Below, piece after piece: positions 31,945 to 42,931 of a DNA stretch of 64,000 bases (its first letter is position 1; every line of letters starts with the position of its first letter). The position numbers and the translations under genes are program-made. The notes below the pieces were generated by a model. That model saw only the letters and a program-made list of their open reading frames with translations. It was not told where the DNA came from and did not search any database. This DNA is from Magnetospira sp. QH-2 (GTDB lineage: Bacteria > Pseudomonadota > Alphaproteobacteria > Rhodospirillales > Magnetospiraceae): contig NZ_FO538765.1 of NCBI RefSeq assembly GCF_000968135.1, forward strand, positions 945,819 to 1,009,818. Direction: 5' to 3'.

Positions 31945-32694
31945 TCACACCTTGTCTGCCCGGATAAAGGCCAACTGCCATCCCATTTCCCAGCCCGCAT
32001 CTGTTTCGTGCAGTCCCAGGTAGTCGTTCAGTCCGGTCCAGATCGTTTCATCCGTGGCTTCGCCGAGTCGGAACAGACCGCGACAGAAATCGATGCCCGT
32101 TTGCCGGTCCGGATAGACCCAACGGAAATCCCTGATTTCCCAATGGGTCACCCTGAGGCCCGCGCTTTCGATTTCCGCCACATCCAAATCTTCCCGGAAA
32201 AAACGCGCCACATGGCCTTCGGGGCTGTGTCGGTCAACGAATTCCGATAGGAAATGGTCGGCGTTGGTTCCTTCCGCCACATCGCCAATGATTAACCGCC
32301 CGCCACTTCGGAACATCCGATTGCATTCCTTATAAAACAACGGCCGCCCGGGATAGACGTGATGGAGCGCGGCCAGGCAAAGCACCATATCCACGCTGCC
32401 GTCGGCGAAATTGAGTTTCTGCCAGGTACCGGCTGTCACATCGAGTCCCGCCGCCTCGTACTCGGGCGTATGTTCGACGGCATGGTAGATCGCTGTCGGC
32501 GCCAGCGCATGCAGGTAGGGCGCGATGTAGGCCCCGGCGCTGGGGAAATCGACCAGGACCTCACCCTCCTTGGGGGCCGCCAAAGCGACCGGGTATTGCA
32601 ACTCGAAGCGCCGGGCGTCGGGACACAGAGTCATGGCCTGGTGATAGGTCCCGGCACTGCGCCGGCGGCTCTTGAGAATTGTCTCGTCGGTCAT
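31945..32694 (-). CDS. SAM-dependent methyltransferase
   Basis: A 249-residue class I methyltransferase of the Methyltransf_11 type: the SAM-binding EGEVLVDFPSAGAY (glycine-poor variant of motif I), LNFADGSVDMVLCLAALHHV (motif IV with the D and HH), then RSGGRLIIGDV. The usual GxGxG of motif I is altered to FPSAGAY, so activity is likely but less certain. The acceptor is unknown. The gap of 143 bases upstream to dtd shows nothing distinctive. Confidence 0.8.
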   Translation of the reverse strand: MTDETILKSRRRSAGTYHQAMTLCPDARRFELQYPVALAAPKEGEVLVDFPSAGAYIAPYLHALAPTAIYHAVEHTPEYEAAGLDVTAGTWQKLNFADGSVDMVLCLAALHHVYPGRPLFYKECNRMFRSGGRLIIGDVAEGTNADHFLSEFVDRHSPEGHVARFFREDLDVAEIESAGLRVTHWEIRDFRWVYPDRQTGIDFCRGLFRLGEATDETIWTGLNDYLGLHETDAGWEMGWQLAFIRADKV

Positions 32695-32837
32695 GAGGGC
32701 CTCCCCGCTTTCTTGTTCTGGTGATGCTCACGGACCTTCCTTCATGATACCTGAATTTCCAGCATTGGGGTGCCCAATTCCAAAGCGATGGCTGTTTGGC
32801 TGTGATCCGGCGGACCATTTATGAAAAGCGAAAGACT

Positions 32838-33281
32838 TTAATCCGCTGTATCCAGCCACAAAGTCACCGGCCCGTCATTGATCAGGCTGACCTGCATGTC
32901 GGCGCCGAAACGTCCGGTTTCCACCACGAAATCGAGCTTGCGAAGCTCCTCCACGAATAGATCATAGAAGGCTTCGCCCTTGGCAGGGGGAGCGGCGGCG
33001 GAAAATCCGGGCCGGTTGCCCTTGCGCCATTGGGCCGCCAGGGTGAACTGGCTGACCGCGAGAACCGCGCCGCGGATATTTTGAACCGAATGGTTCATTT
33101 TGCCGTCGTCGTCTTGGAAAATGCGCAGTTTGGCGATCTTTCCCGCCAGGAAGGCCACATCTTCGGGGGTGTCGTCGGGCATGGCGCAGACCAGCACCAA
33201 CAGACCCCGTCCGATGCGCCCTGTGGTCTCGCCGTCGACGGTCACCGAGGCCTCGGTGACCCGTTGCACGACCGCCTTCAT
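32838..33281 (-). CDS. dtd: D-aminoacyl-tRNA deacylase
   Basis: A 147-residue protein with the two family motifs, [10 protein letters not shown] (SQFTL) and [11 protein letters not shown] (NGP-T), that form the active site across the dimer. It removes D-amino acids from mischarged tRNA. The start overlaps the stop of the 154-residue gene upstream, so they are co-translated. Confidence 0.96.
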
Positions 33282-33742
33282 GGTCGCCCAAAGGCCAGGT
33301 CGGCGCAGAGCTTGCGGAAGGCCCGCTGGGTGATGCGCTTGCTAAAGTGATGATGATTGCTCATGGATTTCAGGCGGTCATAGAGTTCGGCGCTTTTGCG
33401 GTCCAAATCCGTGACGTTCCAGGGAAAGGGCTCGAAGGCGGCGATGGCGTGAGACAATTTGGTGCGGTAGAGGGTGATCAAACCCGGTCCCTCTGCCTCG
33501 GTGGCATTGTCCGCATCGGCCAGCACCTTGGCCATGGCGAACACGGCGGCCTTGTTCCAGCATCTGGGGCTGATATCGGCCGTATAGCGCTCTATGAGCT
33601 GTTCCAGTTCGTCGTCCACGGCCAGCAGAATTTCCATCTTATCCAGGCCCTTTTGGTGCAGCCGATAGGCATGCTCCAACAAGGGTTGGATGTTTTCCGA
33701 AGCACACTTGTCAGCGCCCGGACAGCGCTCGCAGGATTCCAT
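33278..33742 (-). CDS. Unknown cysteine-motif protein coupled to dtd (154 aa)
   Basis: I do not recognise this. The N-terminus has a tight cysteine cluster, [13 protein letters not shown], suggestive of a small metal or Fe-S site, and the rest is helical and soluble. ATG 33742 is chosen; ATG 33787 would add 15 residues with no better ribosome site. Its stop overlaps the dtd start, so the function may be linked to translation quality control, but that is only from context. Confidence 0.6.
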
Positions 33743-33857
33743 GATTGCGTCGTTTCCACAGTCTGTTGTTTCTTGCCATATAGGCATCAGAATGGCGAGA
33801 TGGAAGGGGAACGATACCGCGAATGGGCGTGCCGTCAAAGGCTGGCGCCCGCGCCTA

Positions 33858-35021
33858 CTACGATGGTTTGCCCGCGCAATCCGTGTCGATGGGCAGGGTG
33901 AACTGGAATCGGCAACCTTCCCCCGGGGCGCTGTCGACCCAGATGCGTCCTCCGTGGCGGTCAAGGATTTTTCGGCAAATGGCGAGGCCGATTCCGCTGC
34001 CCGCAACAGCCGATTCCCGGTCGTGCAGTCGGCGGAAAACATCGAAAACCGCTTCCCTTTGCGACGGATCGATTCCGATGCCGTTGTCCTGGACGGAAAA
34101 TCTCGCAAACCCGTTCTCCATATGCCCGGTGATCTCGATGCGGGGCGGCTGGTCCGGGTGCCGGTACTTGATCGCATTGCCGATCAGGTTTTGGAACAGG
34201 CGCATGACCTGAGAGCGGTCGCCCATGACGCAGGGTAGATTATCAGGGGTGACCACCTCTGCCCCGAATTCCTTGATCGGAGACCTCAGATTGTCGAGCG
34301 CCTCTCGCAAGGCTTCGCCGCTGTCCACCGGTTCGAAGGCGGTGCCATGGCTGGCAACCCGGGAGTAGTCCAACAGATCCTCGATCAGCCGATCCATGCG
34401 CTTGGCCCCATCGACAGCAAAATCCATGTACTCGTGGGCTTCCTGATCGAGGGCGTCTTTGTACTTCCGGTCGAGAAGCTGCAGATAGCTCGCCACCATC
34501 CGCAACGGCTCCTTGAGATCGTGGGAAACCGAGTAGGCGAATTGCTGTAGTTCGGTGTTGGACCGTTCCAATTCATCCGTGCGTTCCGCCAACTGGCGTT
34601 CCGCCTCGCGGCGCTCGGCGTTCTCCCGGTTCAATTGGTTGATGAAGGCGGCTTGCTGTTCCTGCTCCTTGATGACCGCGGGGATCAGCCGACGCAGTAA
34701 TAGTCCGACCACGACGAGGGCAACGATGAGATTGATGGCCTTTGGGATGAAAACAATTTCGGGCCGGACCAGAAAGTCGTAGATCTCCGAGGGAATCAGG
34801 CCGACCCTCGCGGTGTACCAGGCGCCGAAAAAGGAGCTTTCAAAAAGGGTTCGGAAGGCATCGACCGCAAGTACCAGAAACAAAATGGCAAGCGGTCCGC
34901 TCAATTCGCTTAGTTGGCGCCGGTGAAGGAAGTAGAACAACAGGATAGCCGTCCAGATACCGACCAGCAGCCAATAGGTGATCGGTGTCAAATACCGGAA
35001 AACTTCCGCCATCCCGTCCAT
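33858..35021 (-). CDS. Membrane sensor histidine kinase
   Basis: A 387-residue kinase: three or so N-terminal membrane helices (about 10-115, with [18 protein letters not shown] and [12 protein letters not shown]), a coiled-coil linker rich in E, R and Q (about 120-170), the H-box [16 protein letters not shown] with the phospho-histidine, and the ATPase domain with [18 protein letters not shown] and GSGIGLAI. The phytochrome-like HisKA variant is indicated by SHDLKEPL. No response regulator is adjacent, so the partner is elsewhere. GAGGTACCGC precedes ATG 35021. Confidence 0.9.
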
Positions 35022-35127
35022 GCGGTACCTCAACTTCCCCAAGGTCAAGCAGATTGGCGACCCTGTGCCCCTATCCAGACGAAGTATACTATTACAACAT
35101 AACTATTCGATCGTAAAGGAAGCCGGT

Positions 35128-35688
35128 CTATTGCCCGAGAAGCACGACGAACCGCGCGACCGCCTCGTCGAGCGATCCGCCGTTGTCCAGTGCAACCACA
35201 TCGTTTCCCTTTAGATCGAAGGCCTGGGCGCGTTCGAGGCGGCGTTGGATCTGTTGCTCGTTCTCCCGGCCCCGGGCGCGAAGCCGCTGGGCGAGAATCC
35301 CTTGTGGCACGGTGACCGAGATGACCTGGACTTTCGGGAACGAGGCGCGGGCAGTATCCAAGATACCCCTGGAAGCATTGACCACCACCTTGCGCCCTTG
35401 GGCCAGATCGCCACGCACCTCGGCGGGTACTCCATAACGCAGGTCATGAGCATCCCAATGCAGGGCAAAGGCCTTGTCGGATCGCATCTTTTCGAAGGTT
35501 GCCTCATCGACGGCCCGGTGGTTCTCGCCACCGGCACTGGCGGGGCGCGTAATGACCCGGCGGACAAAGATCACGTCGCTTTTATCCGCCAACGCCACCC
35601 GGGCGCCATTCAACAGACTGTCCTTGCCCGAGCCACTGGGGCCGACGATCAGGAACAGGGTGCCTGGAATGGATTCAGAATGGGACAT
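35128..35688 (-). CDS. phnN: Ribose 1,5-bisphosphate phosphokinase
   Basis: A 186-residue guanylate-kinase-like enzyme with P-loop LIVGPSGSGKDSLL and the PhnN-type VRRVITRPASAGGENH and ALHWDAHDLRYGVP segments. It converts ribose 1,5-bisphosphate to PRPP, a step of phosphonate breakdown, but can also supply PRPP in strains lacking the C-P lyase operon, which is not in the window. It is 31 bases after cobT in the same direction and may be part of its transcript. Confidence 0.88.
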   Translation of the reverse strand: MSHSESIPGTLFLIVGPSGSGKDSLLNGARVALADKSDVIFVRRVITRPASAGGENHRAVDEATFEKMRSDKAFALHWDAHDLRYGVPAEVRGDLAQGRKVVVNASRGILDTARASFPKVQVISVTVPQGILAQRLRARGRENEQQIQRRLERAQAFDLKGNDVVALDNGGSLDEAVARFVVLLGQ

Positions 35689-35719
35689 GCCTCGGACCTA
35701 ACAGATTCTCATGCCCCTG

Positions 35720-37576
35720 TCATGACAGGGGTGGTTTCCGAATACCCGGCTGCTCGTCGAACAGATCGGCCAGGTTTTGCAACATGGCGCCGCCCAGTTC
35801 CTCGGCATCGACGATGGTCACGGCGCGGCGGTAGTAACGGGTGACATCGTGGCCAATACCGATGGCCAGCAGTTCCACCGGCGAGCGGGTCTCGATGTAC
35901 TCGATCACCTGCCGCAGGTGCCGTTCCAGGTAATTGCCGGGATTGACCGACAGAGTGGCGTCATCCACCGGCGCGCCGTCGGAGATGACCATCAGGATCC
36001 GTCTCTGTTCCTGACGAGCGATCAGCCGGTCATGGGCCCAGGACAGGGCCTCGCCGTCGATGTTTTCCTTCAGCAGGCCTTCGCGCAGCATCAGGCCCAG
36101 ATTGCGTCGCGCCCGCCGCCAGGGGGCATCGGCGCTCTTGTAGACGATGTGGCGCAGGTCATTGAGACGGCCCGGATTGGCCGGCTTGCCATCTTGCACC
36201 CACTTGTCCCGCGCCAGGCCGCCTTTCCAGGCCCGGGTGGTAAAGCCGAGGATCTCCACCTTCACCCCGCAGCGCTCCAGGGTATGAGCGAGAATATCGG
36301 CGGAGATGGCGGCGATGGTGATGGGGCGCCCGCGCATGGAGCCGGAATTGTCGATCAGCAGGCTGACCACCGTATCCTTGAAATCGGTATCCTTTTCCCA
36401 CTTGTAGGACAGGGGCTGAAACGGATCGATGACGATACGGGTCAGACGGGCGCTGTCCAGGTAGCCTTCTTCCAGGTCGAAGTCCCAGGATCGTTGCTGC
36501 TTGGCCATCAAGCGCCGTTGCAGCCGGTTGGCCAGCCGGGTGACCACCCCTTGAAGATTGGCCAGCTGCATGTCCAACTGGGTGCGCAGCCGCCCCAGTT
36601 CGTCCGGATCACAGAGATCGGCGGCTTCCACCACTTCGTCGTAGGCCGGGGTATAGGCATGATAGGCGGTGCGGCGCTCGTCCTGGTCCTGTTGATTGTG
36701 GTCGCGCTCCGAGGGGCCCGCGGGCGTCTCGTCACCGGTGCCGGGGACCAGATCCTCGCTGCCCTCGGTGGAGCCGCTTTCCATGGAATCCACGTCGCCG
36801 TCGAACTCCTGGCTGTCGCCGCCGGAGGGCATGTCCTCGCCGCTGTCCTCGCGGCCCGCGTCGTCCGGGCTGTCGTCGCTGGGCTGTTCGGCCTCGTCCT
36901 CGCCGTCGTCCTGGCGCTCTTCCTCGTCATCCACGTCCCGGTCCGGCGGCGGCGCGATATCGAGCATGCCCATGATATCGCGCAGGGCCCGGGCGAAGGC
37001 TTTCTGGTCTTCCATCAACTCGGGCAGGTCGTCCAGCCGTCCGTGCAGTTTCTCGGTCAGTTCGCCGCGCCACAGATCCGCCGCCGGTTTGACGGCCGGG
37101 GGCAGATCGCGGTCGGTCAGTTTCTCGCGGACCAACAGGCCCAAGGCATCGTTCAGCGGCACTTCGGCGCGCTCGGCCACGTTGGCATAGCCCCGGGATC
37201 GGCCGCGCTCGTCCAGCAACAAGGTGAGGTTTTCCGCCACTCCAGCCAGTCGGCGGCTGCCCAGGGCCTCGACGCGGGCCTGCTCCACGGCGTCAAAGAC
37301 GGCTTCGGCTTCCTGACTGCCTGCCGGCTTGAAACGGTCATGGATCTTGTCATCGTGATAGCGCAGCCGCAGCGCCGAGGCATCCGCCGCGCCGCGCAGC
37401 CTCGCCAATTCCTCCGGCGGCACGCGCAGGGTCGGTGTCGGCAGCCGCACGGTCAGCCCGGTCACATTCTGATTGCCGGGGGAGAAGGCGACCTCGGTCC
37501 GCTTGTCCTCGGCCAAGGCCTTGACCGACGCGGCGGTGACCCTCTTGACCCGGTCCTGGCGGCTCTCGGCGGTCAT
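35720..37576 (-). CDS. cobT: Cobaltochelatase subunit CobT
   Basis: A 618-residue subunit of the aerobic, ATP-dependent cobalt chelatase of vitamin B12 synthesis. The N-terminal half is followed by a strongly acidic linker (about 200-300, many D/E) and a C-terminal von Willebrand A-type domain with the MIDAS-like [13 protein letters not shown] and [12 protein letters not shown]. It follows cobS with six bases between, forming the CobST AAA+/integrin-like pair that works with CobN. Two very long antisense frames here are only codon mirror images. Confidence 0.94.
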   Translation of the reverse strand: MTAESRQDRVKRVTAASVKALAEDKRTEVAFSPGNQNVTGLTVRLPTPTLRVPPEELARLRGAADASALRLRYHDDKIHDRFKPAGSQEAEAVFDAVEQARVEALGSRRLAGVAENLTLLLDERGRSRGYANVAERAEVPLNDALGLLVREKLTDRDLPPAVKPAADLWRGELTEKLHGRLDDLPELMEDQKAFARALRDIMGMLDIAPPPDRDVDDEEERQDDGEDEAEQPSDDSPDDAGREDSGEDMPSGGDSQEFDGDVDSMESGSTEGSEDLVPGTGDETPAGPSERDHNQQDQDERRTAYHAYTPAYDEVVEAADLCDPDELGRLRTQLDMQLANLQGVVTRLANRLQRRLMAKQQRSWDFDLEEGYLDSARLTRIVIDPFQPLSYKWEKDTDFKDTVVSLLIDNSGSMRGRPITIAAISADILAHTLERCGVKVEILGFTTRAWKGGLARDKWVQDGKPANPGRLNDLRHIVYKSADAPWRRARRNLGLMLREGLLKENIDGEALSWAHDRLIARQEQRRILMVISDGAPVDDATLSVNPGNYLERHLRQVIEYIETRSPVELLAIGIGHDVTRYYRRAVTIVDAEELGGAMLQNLADLFDEQPGIRKPPLS

Positions 37577-37582
37577 CCGACC

Positions 37583-38572
37583 CTACAGTACCGTCGCCTT
37601 GGCCACTGATTCGGGCAGTTCCTCACCGAAACAGCGCTGGTAGTATTCTGCAACCACGGGCCGTTCCATTTCGTCACATTTATTGAGAAAGGTCACCCGG
37701 AAGGCAAAGGCGATGTCGCCGAAGATCTCGGCATTCTCGGCCCAGGTCAGCACTGTGCGCGGCGACATGACGGTGGAAATATCGCCGTTGATGAAGCCCG
37801 AACGGGTCATGTCGGCCAGTTCGACCATGGCACTGATCTTTTGTTGGCCGTCCTCGGTCTGATAGCCGGGCATCTTGGCCAGCATGATGTTCACCTCGGC
37901 ATCATGAGGGAGGTAGTTCAGGGTGGCGACGATATTCCAGCGGTCCATCTGGCCCTGGTTGATCTGTTGGGTGCCGTGATACAGCCCCGTGGTATCGCCC
38001 AGTCCCACGGTGTTGGCGGTTGAAAACAGCCGGAAACAGGGATGCGGGCGGATGACCTTCGTCTGATCAAGCAGGGTCAGCTTGCCCTCGCGCTCCAAAA
38101 TCCGTTGGATGACGAACATCACGTCGGGCCGTCCGGCGTCGTATTCATCAAACACCAGCGCCACAGGGTGTTGCAGCGCCCAGGGCAGCATGCCTTCCTT
38201 GAACTCGGTGATCTGCTGACCGTCCTGCAACACGATGGCGTCCTTGCCGATCAGATCGATTCGCGAGATATGGCTGTCCAGATTGACCCGCACGCAGGGC
38301 CAGTTCAGCCGCGCCGCCACTTGTTCGATATGGGTCGACTTGCCGGTGCCGTGATAGCCCTGGATCATGACCCGCCGGTTATGGGCGAACCCAGCCAGGA
38401 TGGCCAGGGTGGTTTCCTTGTCGAACAAGTAGGTATCGTCTCGCTCCGGCACATGCTCTTCGCCATCGGAAAAGGCCGGTACCTCCAGATCCACGTCGAT
38501 ACCAAAGGTCTTGCGCACGTCGCAAGTGGTGTCGGGCGCATTGAGCGGAAATGTACTTTGCATATCTGTCAT
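37583..38572 (-). CDS. cobS: Cobaltochelatase AAA+ subunit CobS
   Basis: A 329-residue MoxR/CobS-type AAA+ ATPase: Walker [14 protein letters not shown] (about 79-91), Walker [11 protein letters not shown], sensor-1 [15 protein letters not shown] 38572 is the likely start; another in-frame ATG lies at 38563, and the open frame upstream to 38704 is not family-like. It forms a complex with CobT and powers insertion of cobalt into hydrogenobyrinate a,c-diamide. Confidence 0.94.
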   Translation of the reverse strand: MTDMQSTFPLNAPDTTCDVRKTFGIDVDLEVPAFSDGEEHVPERDDTYLFDKETTLAILAGFAHNRRVMIQGYHGTGKSTHIEQVAARLNWPCVRVNLDSHISRIDLIGKDAIVLQDGQQITEFKEGMLPWALQHPVALVFDEYDAGRPDVMFVIQRILEREGKLTLLDQTKVIRPHPCFRLFSTANTVGLGDTTGLYHGTQQINQGQMDRWNIVATLNYLPHDAEVNIMLAKMPGYQTEDGQQKISAMVELADMTRSGFINGDISTVMSPRTVLTWAENAEIFGDIAFAFRVTFLNKCDEMERPVVAEYYQRCFGEELPESVAKATVL

Positions 38573-38994
38573 CTGATCGGGATCCGTCGAGGCGGGGGAC
38601 AAGCTGCCTGTTGGTAGCGCTTTTACGGGGGGCGGGTAAAGGGGATAGCGGGCTTCCAAGGTGTTTTCCACAGCACAAGTGGGAACTGGCCTCGAATATT
38701 TCAATTTAAATTATAGGGTGTATGTTTGAGCTTATTCGTGAAAAAATAATATTCTGTGATCCAGCGCATTTTATGAAATTTCGTATCAAAATAATACGTA
38801 AATAATTGATTCGTAGATACTTGCTGGCGGTCCTACTATTTCATTTAGACAAGGCATTTCACTTGGGATGTCATGGTCGGACAACGATGTAATGATTTTC
38901 ATGTCGCACCTGGACTAATGGGAGATTCTGAAACGTTGTTGTCTGGAATAGTTCTATGTGCGTATATGCGCACTCAGATATACGGGGCAGTACG
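38573..38994. other. AT-rich gap upstream of the large repeat protein
   Basis: About 420 bases with no credible gene. 38695-38840 is markedly AT-rich (for example ATTTAAATTATAGG and AATAATACGTAAATAATTG) against GC-rich surroundings and probably contains divergent promoters for cobS and the large protein gene; no single promoter stands out by eye. Confidence 0.6.
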
Positions 38995-41900
38995 ATGACC
39001 ACCACTCTTTCCGATCTTCAGGCCAGTATCCTCGATTCCAGTGCCGACTGGGATGTGATCGACGGTGTCATCCAAGGGGGATGGCGCCATGGCTATTTGG
39101 ATCTTAGCAATTTGAATTTGCTTGATATTGATCTGATTGATGGTGGCGCGGGCAACGATACGATCATTGGCTCCAACGGGGGCGACATCATTCGAGGCGG
39201 CCGAGGGAATGATGTCCTGCGTGGCGGTGATGGCGACGACGTATTTCTGAATGAAGGCCGTGATCAGGGCAGCGACCAGGTCAATGGCGGCGCGGGCTTT
39301 GATACAATTCTCGGCGGAACGGCCGACGACGTTATCGGGGTTGCTCAGCATTTTGATGCGGCCAATTCCATCGAAGTGATCGACGGCGGAGCCGGGACGG
39401 ACAGCCTGCAAGGATCATGGCGCAACAACATCATGGATTTCAGCGGCACGGAACTGCGCGGTATCGAGCTTATTGATGGTGGCAGTGGAAACGATACCAT
39501 CACCGGAAGCGCCGGAGATGATACGATTCGTGGTGGAATCGGTAACGATATTCTCGACGGCGGGGACGGCAATGATGTCTTCCTCTACGACGGAGCGGAT
39601 CAGAACTGGGATTCGATCAACGGAGGTAAAGGTTTCGACACCATCCTCGGCGGCGCGGCGGACGATGTGATCGGACTGGGAGATACCTTCGATGCAACCA
39701 ATTCCATCGAGGTGATCGATGGCGGCGGCGGGACAGATGTGCTGCAAGGCTCCTGGCGCAATGATGTGATGGATTTTACAGGGACCGAGCTGCGCAACAT
39801 CGAACGAATTGATGGCGGCAACGGGCAGGACACCATATTCGGTAGCGAGGCCGCGGACACCATTCAAGGAGCGAATGGCAACGATATCCTGGTCGGCGGG
39901 GCGGGCGACGACCGGTTCCTGGTGCAGGGAAGCGGACACGGGTTCGATGAGATCGATGGTGGCAATGGACAAGATTCAATCCAAGGCAGCGCCGATGACG
40001 ATGTCATCGGTCTGTGGGGCGATTTTAGTGCTGAAAACAGTATCGAATCGATTGATGGCGGCGCGGGTACGGATACTGTCCAGGGGGGATGGACCCATGA
40101 CACCTGGGATTTCAGTTCCGTGGAACTGCGGAACGTGGAAGCCATCGACGGCGGTGGCGGCAACGACGTCATCACAGGGTCACAAGGCTCGGACTCCATT
40201 TTTGGCGGAGACGGCAACGATACGTTGATCGCCGATGGCGCCGGCGGCGATGCGTTTGCCGGTGGCGCTGGTGTGGATACCTTGGTGTTCGACGGCAATC
40301 GGACCGATTACGTCGTCAATGGGGTGGCTGGAACGGTGACCCACGGCAGCGGTGTTGTTGATCGATTCGGAGCGGATATCGAGTTTCTCGGTTTCGCCGA
40401 TGAAGTGGTTGCGACCGCCGACCTGGAAGGCGGCCCTTTGGTGGAGCCTCCGTTCCAATTGTCTGGGAACACGCTCGAAGTGGGTATTGGCAAGACCTTT
40501 GCGACGGTGCAGGAAGCCTGGGCCGTGGCCGAGGCGGGCGATACCCTGATGATTTACGAAGGAACATACCAATTCTCCGGCAACGAGTATTATAGCCGCT
40601 ATGACGACGACCACCCGCTGCTGGTCAATCAGGACTTGGCGATCATCGGCGTCGGAGACGTGGTGTTCAATGTCGGCACGGTTTCCAAAGGCGCGCTCGT
40701 TGTCGCGGGGGAGGCCAGCCTTTATGTGGAAAACATCTCATTTACCGGCGCGAACAATACCAGCCTGAACGGCGCCGGAATTCGCCATCAAGGCAATGAT
40801 CTGACGGTGGTGAATTCAACATTCACCGACAACCAGAACGGTATTCTGGGGTCCGGCGACGGCACGGGCCAGGAGATTCGGATCATTGGGTCCCAATTCG
40901 TCAATAACGGAGCCGGAGACGGTTTCAGCCATGGGATCTATGTTGGAACGGCTGATAGTTTGATCATCGAGGACAGTGAATTCCGCGATACAAATATTGG
41001 CCACCATGTGAAATCGCTGGCGGCCAATACCGTGGTCCGCAATTCCATCCTTGATGACGGCAACGGCACGGCCAGCATGAATATCGATGTGACCGCCGGT
41101 GGCGATCTGCTGGTCGAAGGCAACCAAATCATCCAATCGCCCAATAGCGATAATCCCCGGATGATCTGGTATTCAACCGACCGCGGTGGAGAAGCCGGGA
41201 CCATCACCATTCGCGACAATGAATTCATCAATGAGTTGGATGGTGGACCTTTGATCGGGGTCTCGGAAAGCGTTGTCGGTATCTCGATGGTGTTGGAGAA
41301 CAACCAGATCACCGACCCTTCGGGCATCGAGTCCATTTCCAACAATCCTTTCCAGAGTACGGGAAACGTCGTCAACGGCGAAGCCATCGCGGACGGGACT
41401 TACGACCCGGCCATGAATTTCGGAACTTATCGTTCAGAGGTGATCGACTTCAGCCAAGCGGACCTCGATTTGGTCGCCTACATCGACGGCGCGGGTGGCA
41501 GCGATACTATCATCGGGACGAATGGCGACGACTTCATCATTGGTGGCGCGGGCAACGACTCCCTTCAAGGGGGAGGCGGCAACGACCAGTTTATTGTTAG
41601 CGGCACCGACCAAGGGCAGGATGAGTTCAGTGGCGGCGCGGGTGTGGACACCATCAGTGGCGGCGACGATGACGATACCATTGGCATTGGCTGGAATCTC
41701 GACGCCTCTCATTCCATCGAAGCGATCGACGGGGGAGCCGGGACCAACGTGATCCAGGGCTCATGGCGGCACAACACCATGGATTTCAGCGCCACCGAGG
41801 TGAGCAATATCGACCTGATCGACGGCGGTGGTGGTCATGATACCATTACCGGCTCGACCGCCGAGGATATGGTTCAAGGTGGCGGCGGCAATGATGTCTA

Positions 41901-42216
41901 TGTGCATCGGGCCTCCGATCAGATCTCCGGGGTCGATCATTTCGACGGTGGTCTAGGCACAGACGAAGTGCGCATCGAATTCAACAGCACAGCCGACTAT
42001 GCGGCCGGGTACCAGGAATTGATGGCACTCCTTGATTCCTTTGATGGCGGAGCGGCGGGGTCACAGGCGGATAATCCGCAGATCATTGGTCTGACCCTCG
42101 AAAATGTTGAAAAAGTCACGGTAACCGTCGAAGGCGAGGCCGACCCGATGATCAGCTATAGCGTGACCCAACCGGACAACGCGGTGATTACGTCACCGGA
42201 TGACCTGGGCGCCTGA
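38995..42216 (+). CDS. Calcium-binding (RTX-type) repeat and parallel beta-helix surface protein
   Basis: A 1,073-residue protein with many GGxGxDxhx hemolysin-type calcium-binding nonapeptides (for example GGAGNDTIIG, GGNGQDTIFG). A larger unit is visible: the motif GSWR/GGWR followed by (M/L)DFS recurs at residues 28, 140, 252 and 364, exactly 112 residues apart, and again at 810 and 922, also 112 apart. Between about 485 and 805 is a right-handed parallel beta-helix domain (VENISFTGANNTSL, VVNSTFTDNQNG, VEGNQIIQSPNS). No N-terminal signal peptide is seen, so secretion by a type I system with a C-terminal signal is likely, although no such transporter is adjacent. ATG 38995 is preferred over ATG 38956 because of the purine-rich GGGG eight bases upstream. 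A surface adhesin or polysaccharide-binding role is inferred. Confidence 0.85.
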   Translation: MTTTLSDLQASILDSSADWDVIDGVIQGGWRHGYLDLSNLNLLDIDLIDGGAGNDTIIGSNGGDIIRGGRGNDVLRGGDGDDVFLNEGRDQGSDQVNGGAGFDTILGGTADDVIGVAQHFDAANSIEVIDGGAGTDSLQGSWRNNIMDFSGTELRGIELIDGGSGNDTITGSAGDDTIRGGIGNDILDGGDGNDVFLYDGADQNWDSINGGKGFDTILGGAADDVIGLGDTFDATNSIEVIDGGGGTDVLQGSWRNDVMDFTGTELRNIERIDGGNGQDTIFGSEAADTIQGANGNDILVGGAGDDRFLVQGSGHGFDEIDGGNGQDSIQGSADDDVIGLWGDFSAENSIESIDGGAGTDTVQGGWTHDTWDFSSVELRNVEAIDGGGGNDVITGSQGSDSIFGGDGNDTLIADGAGGDAFAGGAGVDTLVFDGNRTDYVVNGVAGTVTHGSGVVDRFGADIEFLGFADEVVATADLEGGPLVEPPFQLSGNTLEVGIGKTFATVQEAWAVAEAGDTLMIYEGTYQFSGNEYYSRYDDDHPLLVNQDLAIIGVGDVVFNVGTVSKGALVVAGEASLYVENISFTGANNTSLNGAGIRHQGNDLTVVNSTFTDNQNGILGSGDGTGQEIRIIGSQFVNNGAGDGFSHGIYVGTADSLIIEDSEFRDTNIGHHVKSLAANTVVRNSILDDGNGTASMNIDVTAGGDLLVEGNQIIQSPNSDNPRMIWYSTDRGGEAGTITIRDNEFINELDGGPLIGVSESVVGISMVLENNQITDPSGIESISNNPFQSTGNVVNGEAIADGTYDPAMNFGTYRSEVIDFSQADLDLVAYIDGAGGSDTIIGTNGDDFIIGGAGNDSLQGGGGNDQFIVSGTDQGQDEFSGGAGVDTISGGDDDDTIGIGWNLDASHSIEAIDGGAGTNVIQGSWRHNTMDFSATEVSNIDLIDGGGGHDTITGSTAEDMVQGGGGNDVYVHRASDQISGVDHFDGGLGTDEVRIEFNSTADYAAGYQELMALLDSFDGGAAGSQADNPQIIGLTLENVEKVTVTVEGEADPMISYSVTQPDNAVITSPDDLGA

Positions 42217-42233
42217 TTTTTGGGGCGTTCCGA

Positions 42234-42800
42234 TCAAGTGATGCTGCCCATCAGAGTCTGATAGGCAGCATTGATCCGTTTAAATCGTTCCTCTGAATCT
42301 TTGTTGCCTTGGTTCGCGTCCGGATGGTGGCGCTTGACCAATTCCTTATAGCGGGCGCGGAGGACTTCCAGGGTCAGCGGCGGTGTCAAATTCAGTTCCT
42401 CCAGGGCCGCCGCCTCCGGGGAGCCGCGCATGGGTCGCTTGATTTCTTCTTCCGGTTCGTCGTCGCGGAAAAAGCCAAACGGGTCTTCGATGTTTTCGAT
42501 GGTCGGATTTGATTTGACCTTGGGTCCCGCCCCCCAACGCCAAGTCGGCCGATCCCAGATGGTATCGCGACGCAGATCCGCTTCCACTTGATTCTCATTC
42601 ATGCCCGCGTAGTAGTTCCAAGACGCGTTGTATTCCCGCACATGATCGAGGCAGAACCAGCGATAGTCATGTATGTTGTCGCGCGACTTCGGGGCCCGAT
42701 AAAGACCTTCGCCTTTGCAGTCGGGCCATTCACAAAGGGGTACATCGGGATCGCCCGGTTCATAGAACCGACCATCGGATTTTCTGCGTCGTCCAGCCAT
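42234..42800 (-). CDS. J-domain (DnaJ-like) protein
   Basis: A 188-residue protein with a C-terminal J domain (about 130-188): LTLEVLRARYKELVKRHHPDANQG with the HPD tripeptide that stimulates DnaK, then EERFKRINAAYQTLMG. The N-terminal half has a CEWPDC...CLDH four-residue metal-binding-like motif. This form (DnaJ domain at the end, next to bolA) is common in alphaproteobacteria. ATG 42800 (MAGRRRKSDG) is a better start than the upstream frame. Confidence 0.85.
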   Translation of the reverse strand: MAGRRRKSDGRFYEPGDPDVPLCEWPDCKGEGLYRAPKSRDNIHDYRWFCLDHVREYNASWNYYAGMNENQVEADLRRDTIWDRPTWRWGAGPKVKSNPTIENIEDPFGFFRDDEPEEEIKRPMRGSPEAAALEELNLTPPLTLEVLRARYKELVKRHHPDANQGNKDSEERFKRINAAYQTLMGSIT

Positions 42801-42931
42801 ATGTGCATAATGGGGTTTCCCGGCTTCGCAGGCAAGGTGAACGGCCTCTTGACGCGGCTCTTTGCGCGCCCTACCTGTGATCCACTGATCGTGTCCGCGC
42901 ACGGTCTTCTCTCATCGCAAGGAAATTGCCC

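Noticed and set aside
35777-37609. 610-codon frame opposite cobT
   Set aside because: Arises because the acidic, GC-rich codons of cobT read open on the other strand; no domains.
39076-42000. Repeated DNA in the large protein gene, considered as a CRISPR or satellite
   Set aside because: The repeats are in frame, degenerate at the DNA level and code for calcium-binding motifs.
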